Below are positions 61,640 to 64,000 of a DNA stretch of 64,000 nucleotides, in pieces. The notes below the pieces were generated by a model. That model was not told the origin of the DNA. It saw only the letters and a program-made list of their open reading frames with translations, and ran no database searches. Source of the DNA: Lewinella sp. IMCC34191 (GTDB lineage Bacteria > Bacteroidota > Bacteroidia > Chitinophagales > Saprospiraceae); assembly GCF_003390935.1 (NCBI RefSeq), contig NZ_QNQZ01000011.1, forward strand, positions 62,001-126,000. Direction: 5' to 3'. The position numbers and the translations under genes are program-made. How positions within the stretch are numbered: position 1 is the stretch's first letter; every line of letters begins with the position of its first letter.

Positions 61640-62305
61640 ATGCAAGAATTCCTTCGCTACGCCGCACTAGACCACGGTCTGGACCCCCAATCCACGGCCG
61701 GTATCCTGCGGGCGTCTATCAACCCCACCATCATCGAGGAGCGACAACTGAACGTGGCCCAGCTGGATGTCTTCAGCCGCCTGATGATGGACCGGATCAT
61801 CTTTCTCGGGACGGAGGTCAACGACTACGTGGCCAACGTCATTCAGGCACAGCTGCTCTTCCTCTCCAGCGCGGATCCGCGCCGCGACATTACGCTCTAC
61901 ATCAATTCGCCCGGCGGCTCGGTGACGGCCGGTCTGGGGATTTACGATACCATGCAGCACGTGTCCTGCGCGGTGAACACCACCTGCACGAGCATGGCGG
62001 CGAGCATGGCGGCGGTGCTGCTCAGCGCCGGTGAAGCCGGAAAGCGGACGGCCCTCCCCCACTCCCGCGTCATGATCCACCAGCCCAGTGGGGGGATGCA
62101 GGGCAAGGTATCGGATATGGAGATCAACTACCGGCTGGTGCTGGAACTCCAGCAGGAACTCTACGCCATCATGGCCCAACATACCCGTCGCAGCGAGGAA
62201 GAAATTCGCCGGGATGCCGACCGCGACTACTGGATGACGGCCGAGGTGGCGCTGGAATATGGGTTTATTGATGAGGTTATGGTGGGGTCGAAAGCCGCCG
62301 CTTAG
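61640..62305 (+). CDS. clpP: ClpP family serine protease (paralogue)
   Basis: The 221-residue protein aligns with ClpP over its length: FLGTEVNDYVANVIQAQLLFL, LYINSPGGSVTAGLGIYDTMQ, PHSRVMIHQPSGGMQGKVSDMEI, YWMTAEVALEYGFIDEV. The triad is Ser122, His147 and Asp196, with the E. coli spacing. The nucleophile loop reads CTSMAASMAAV, where most ClpPs have GQAASMGA. clpX is not adjacent. The altered loop and lone position suggest a second, specialised ClpP rather than the housekeeping one (inference). Confidence 0.9.
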   Translation: MQEFLRYAALDHGLDPQSTAGILRASINPTIIEERQLNVAQLDVFSRLMMDRIIFLGTEVNDYVANVIQAQLLFLSSADPRRDITLYINSPGGSVTAGLGIYDTMQHVSCAVNTTCTSMAASMAAVLLSAGEAGKRTALPHSRVMIHQPSGGMQGKVSDMEINYRLVLELQQELYAIMAQHTRRSEEEIRRDADRDYWMTAEVALEYGFIDEVMVGSKAAA

Positions 62306-62325
62306 TGGCCTTATCAGATTTCTAA

Positions 62326-62360
62326 GAGGCCGGTAGCTGGAGGAGGGAGCTGCCGGTCTC
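62326..62360 (+). terminator. terminator hairpin after clpP
   Basis: A 13-bp stem with two G-U pairs (62326-62338 with 62348-62360), followed by attgctttattt. Confidence 0.7.
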
Positions 62361-62825
62361 ATTGCTTTATTTGGATTAGAATGTACAGTATGTGTAAGTT
62401 TCCGCAGGCATCATTTTTTAATGACGACCACGAAACAAAGAATAGCTTGACACAAATACGGGGTGTAGGCTTCCCCAAAAACCGGACAATTCATAAATCA
62501 CTAAATTCGAGTTGTCATGAAGAAATCAGCCTATCCGTCCGCAACAAAACAATGGAATGCCTCAGTCCCAAAACCTACGAACTTGAAACCCGAATCCTCT
62601 ACTCCTTCCCAATCGCGGATTTAGGGAAGCCTACAGGAAATGAAGCATTTTATTAGGTTCGTAGACAAGACTAAGCTTCATGGCCGTGAACACGGCGATC
62701 ACCGCCGTGCGCCAATGCACGCGTGTTCCTTACAGGCACCTACAAAATTACGCGGTAATGACTATTGTCACTCTTTGTAATCAATCACTAAACACCTTGC
62801 CGCTTCGAGCATAAACCCCGTTCAA
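62361..62825. other. 465-bp AT-richer spacer with inverted repeats
   Basis: A 91-codon frame at 62381-62656 has no recognisable features and is probably chance. A second short frame starts ATGAAGAAATCAGCC at 62518. At 62683-62728 several inverted repeats nest (GCCGTG-aa-CACGGC; CACGGCG-atcac-CGCCGTG; GAACACG and CGTGTTC 27 nt apart), a plausible terminator or RNA structure. Composition resembles the AT-richer gene that follows. Confidence 0.45.
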
Positions 62826-64000
62826 ATGTATAAGTATATACTAGTTTTATTGATCTTATCATACAAGATATCTGCTCAATCCACCATTGACCGGGTGACG
62901 ATAAACGGACGTGACGCATGGAGTTCGCTAAGGTCCGTTGAGAAAGTAGGGGAGCATTTTTATGTGGGGGGATACTCAGGAGATCAATCCGTGGAGGACA
63001 ATGTAATTGTCAGCAAGCTCAACGCTTCCGGGCAAATCCTGTGGATGTACGAAGAACAGACCCAGGGTCAAGTGGCGACCTACGACGTCACATCTTTTCC
63101 CAATAACAAAATCGTTGTTGCTTCAACCAGAGTTCCTGATTACCGGAACCTTGAGCTAACGTTTGACCAACTGGATGAGAACGGAAATTTAATGAACTCT
63201 ACATCCATTTTTACGAATGATAGCACCGACTACGAAGGACTACGGGCTGAGTACTCGGCCGATTTTGGCTACGTTGCTACCGCAAGGACGGTAAGAAATA
63301 TTTCGCTGAACGATTGCACGGTACCCATGATCGTAAAATTCGCGGATAATTTTACCAGCAGCAGTTTTGTGGAACTGAATACCTTATTGGATTATGGCTG
63401 TTTCGAAATTTACGACGTCAGGTATTTTTCGGACGAAGAAATCCTGGTCACGGCTTCCGTACACCAGGACAGTACTGATTTGAAATTGTTCTCGTTTACC
63501 TTGGATCAGGAGCTGAACTGGGAAACCACCATAAATTATGGAGCGTTCAGTCGGATCAGATTTATAGAAAAAGACGCATCCGGAGATCTTATACTGGCGG
63601 GCTTTTCCGAGAATGAGCGTGAGGAGTATTTAACGTTCTTCGAGAAGCGTAATGGCGATGGCACGCTGATTACTAATTCGCTCATTCAACACGGCGATAC
63701 CTTGAGCATACTCAGCGATGGGTACCTGAGGGAGGATGGCAAAGTAGCCCTACTGTACAATGTCTACAATGACAACCTCGACTTCAGGATGCGGTACAGT
63801 ATTTTCAATGAAAATATGGAGCTGTTTAAAACGGAGAACTTACCCTTGACAGCGCCAGGAGTTTACGAAGAGGGGAACGACATACTATACACGATGGATA
63901 ATCAGGTCGCCATAGTTGGCCAGTACAGTATGGAGCCGGACTACAATCCGAACGGATTGTTCCTATTGGCTAAAGCTGATGTTGTAAGCAGCCTGATAGA
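62826..64000 (+). CDS. secreted protein of unknown function, 5' part (runs off the window)
   Basis: The frame opens at the ATG at 62826 (MYKYILVLLILSYKISAQST, a signal peptide) and stays open for 391 codons to the window end. The visible part consists of repeated beta-strand pairs of about 50 residues with recurring GG-x-S/F-x-G and F-x-V-x-A-x-x motifs (FYVGGYSGDQ, LILAGFSENE, VAIVGQYSM), like SBBP-type or propeller-like repeats. In this organism such proteins usually end in a T9SS sorting domain, but that end is not visible. AT-rich relative to the core genes. Confidence 0.8.
   Translation, partial: MYKYILVLLILSYKISAQSTIDRVTINGRDAWSSLRSVEKVGEHFYVGGYSGDQSVEDNVIVSKLNASGQILWMYEEQTQGQVATYDVTSFPNNKIVVASTRVPDYRNLELTFDQLDENGNLMNSTSIFTNDSTDYEGLRAEYSADFGYVATARTVRNISLNDCTVPMIVKFADNFTSSSFVELNTLLDYGCFEIYDVRYFSDEEILVTASVHQDSTDLKLFSFTLDQELNWETTINYGAFSRIRFIEKDASGDLILAGFSENEREEYLTFFEKRNGDGTLITNSLIQHGDTLSILSDGYLREDGKVALLYNVYNDNLDFRMRYSIFNENMELFKTENLPLTAPGVYEEGNDILYTMDNQVAIVGQYSMEPDYNPNGLFLLAKADVVSSLI

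Noticed and set aside
62381-62656. 91-codon frame after clpP
   Set aside because: No signal peptide, no recognisable motif and irregular codon use; kept only as part of the spacer description.
1-64000. Search for insertion sequences, integrases, prophage genes, rRNA and tmRNA
   Set aside because: No transposase, recombinase, phage structural gene, rRNA segment or tmRNA-like sequence was recognised in any frame; the only clear RNA gene is tRNA-Pro.

Overview
The window is chromosomal DNA of a GC-rich Bacteroidota bacterium. The evidence is one GLPGLI-family protein, several Por-type (T9SS) C-terminal sorting domains, a TamL-type lipoprotein, LytS/LytTR and AraC regulators, and TAnnTTTG-type -7 promoter elements without consistent Shine-Dalgarno sites. 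Signal peptides often end in AQ. The high GC together with these families suggests the Saprospiria (Lewinella-like), but this is inference; no rRNA is present.

Layout. 1-4140: accessory, more AT-rich genes (a small secreted peptide, a GLPGLI protein, a TonB-receptor-like outer-membrane protein). 4400-9290: YiaA/B-like membrane protein, DPP4 peptidase, smpB, MltD-like transglycosylase. 9293-12575: overlapping Gfo/Idh oxidoreductase, lipoprotein and polyprenyl-phosphate sugar transferase genes. 12670-26406: esterase, DUF2306 protein, TrmH methyltransferase, tamL, M36 protease with sorting domain, PolB-like exonuclease, OmpA lipoprotein, YgjP-like metallopeptidase, aroA and another T9SS cargo protein.

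26700-39701 looks like one physiological module. A PAS histidine kinase overlaps a response regulator whose output is a Crp/Fnr-type cNMP domain plus HTH. It faces a long minus-strand run of three UspA-family proteins, two small helical lipoproteins, phosphoketolase and a DUF6544-like membrane protein, with hemN divergent and a DUF808 membrane protein beyond. FNR-like dyads lie upstream of hemN and of the small membrane gene before the kinase. This suggests a low-oxygen or energy-stress programme (inference).

39939-52369: hisA with a 7-bp tandem repeat in its leader, an AraC/SDR pair, then a rearranged segment. A pentapeptide-repeat gene and a LytTR regulator gene occur twice, each time one intact and one broken, flanking a 1934-residue FG-GAP/VCBS surface protein. 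A 191-bp LytTR block is identical by eye between the copies. 52540-62305: Spy-like protein, M1 aminopeptidase, SLC13 transporter, tRNA-Pro(CGG), FUSC protein, an N-terminally truncated GNAT, an ECF sigma factor with a 52-residue overlapping partner, and a ClpP paralogue. The window ends in an open secreted-protein gene from 62826.

A short dispersed repeat (core GGCGGCGGAGCGCAGGTA) occurs at least nine times in both orientations, in intergenic regions and inside coding linkers. It is the least explained sequence feature here. No CRISPR array, phage, insertion sequence or rRNA was seen.
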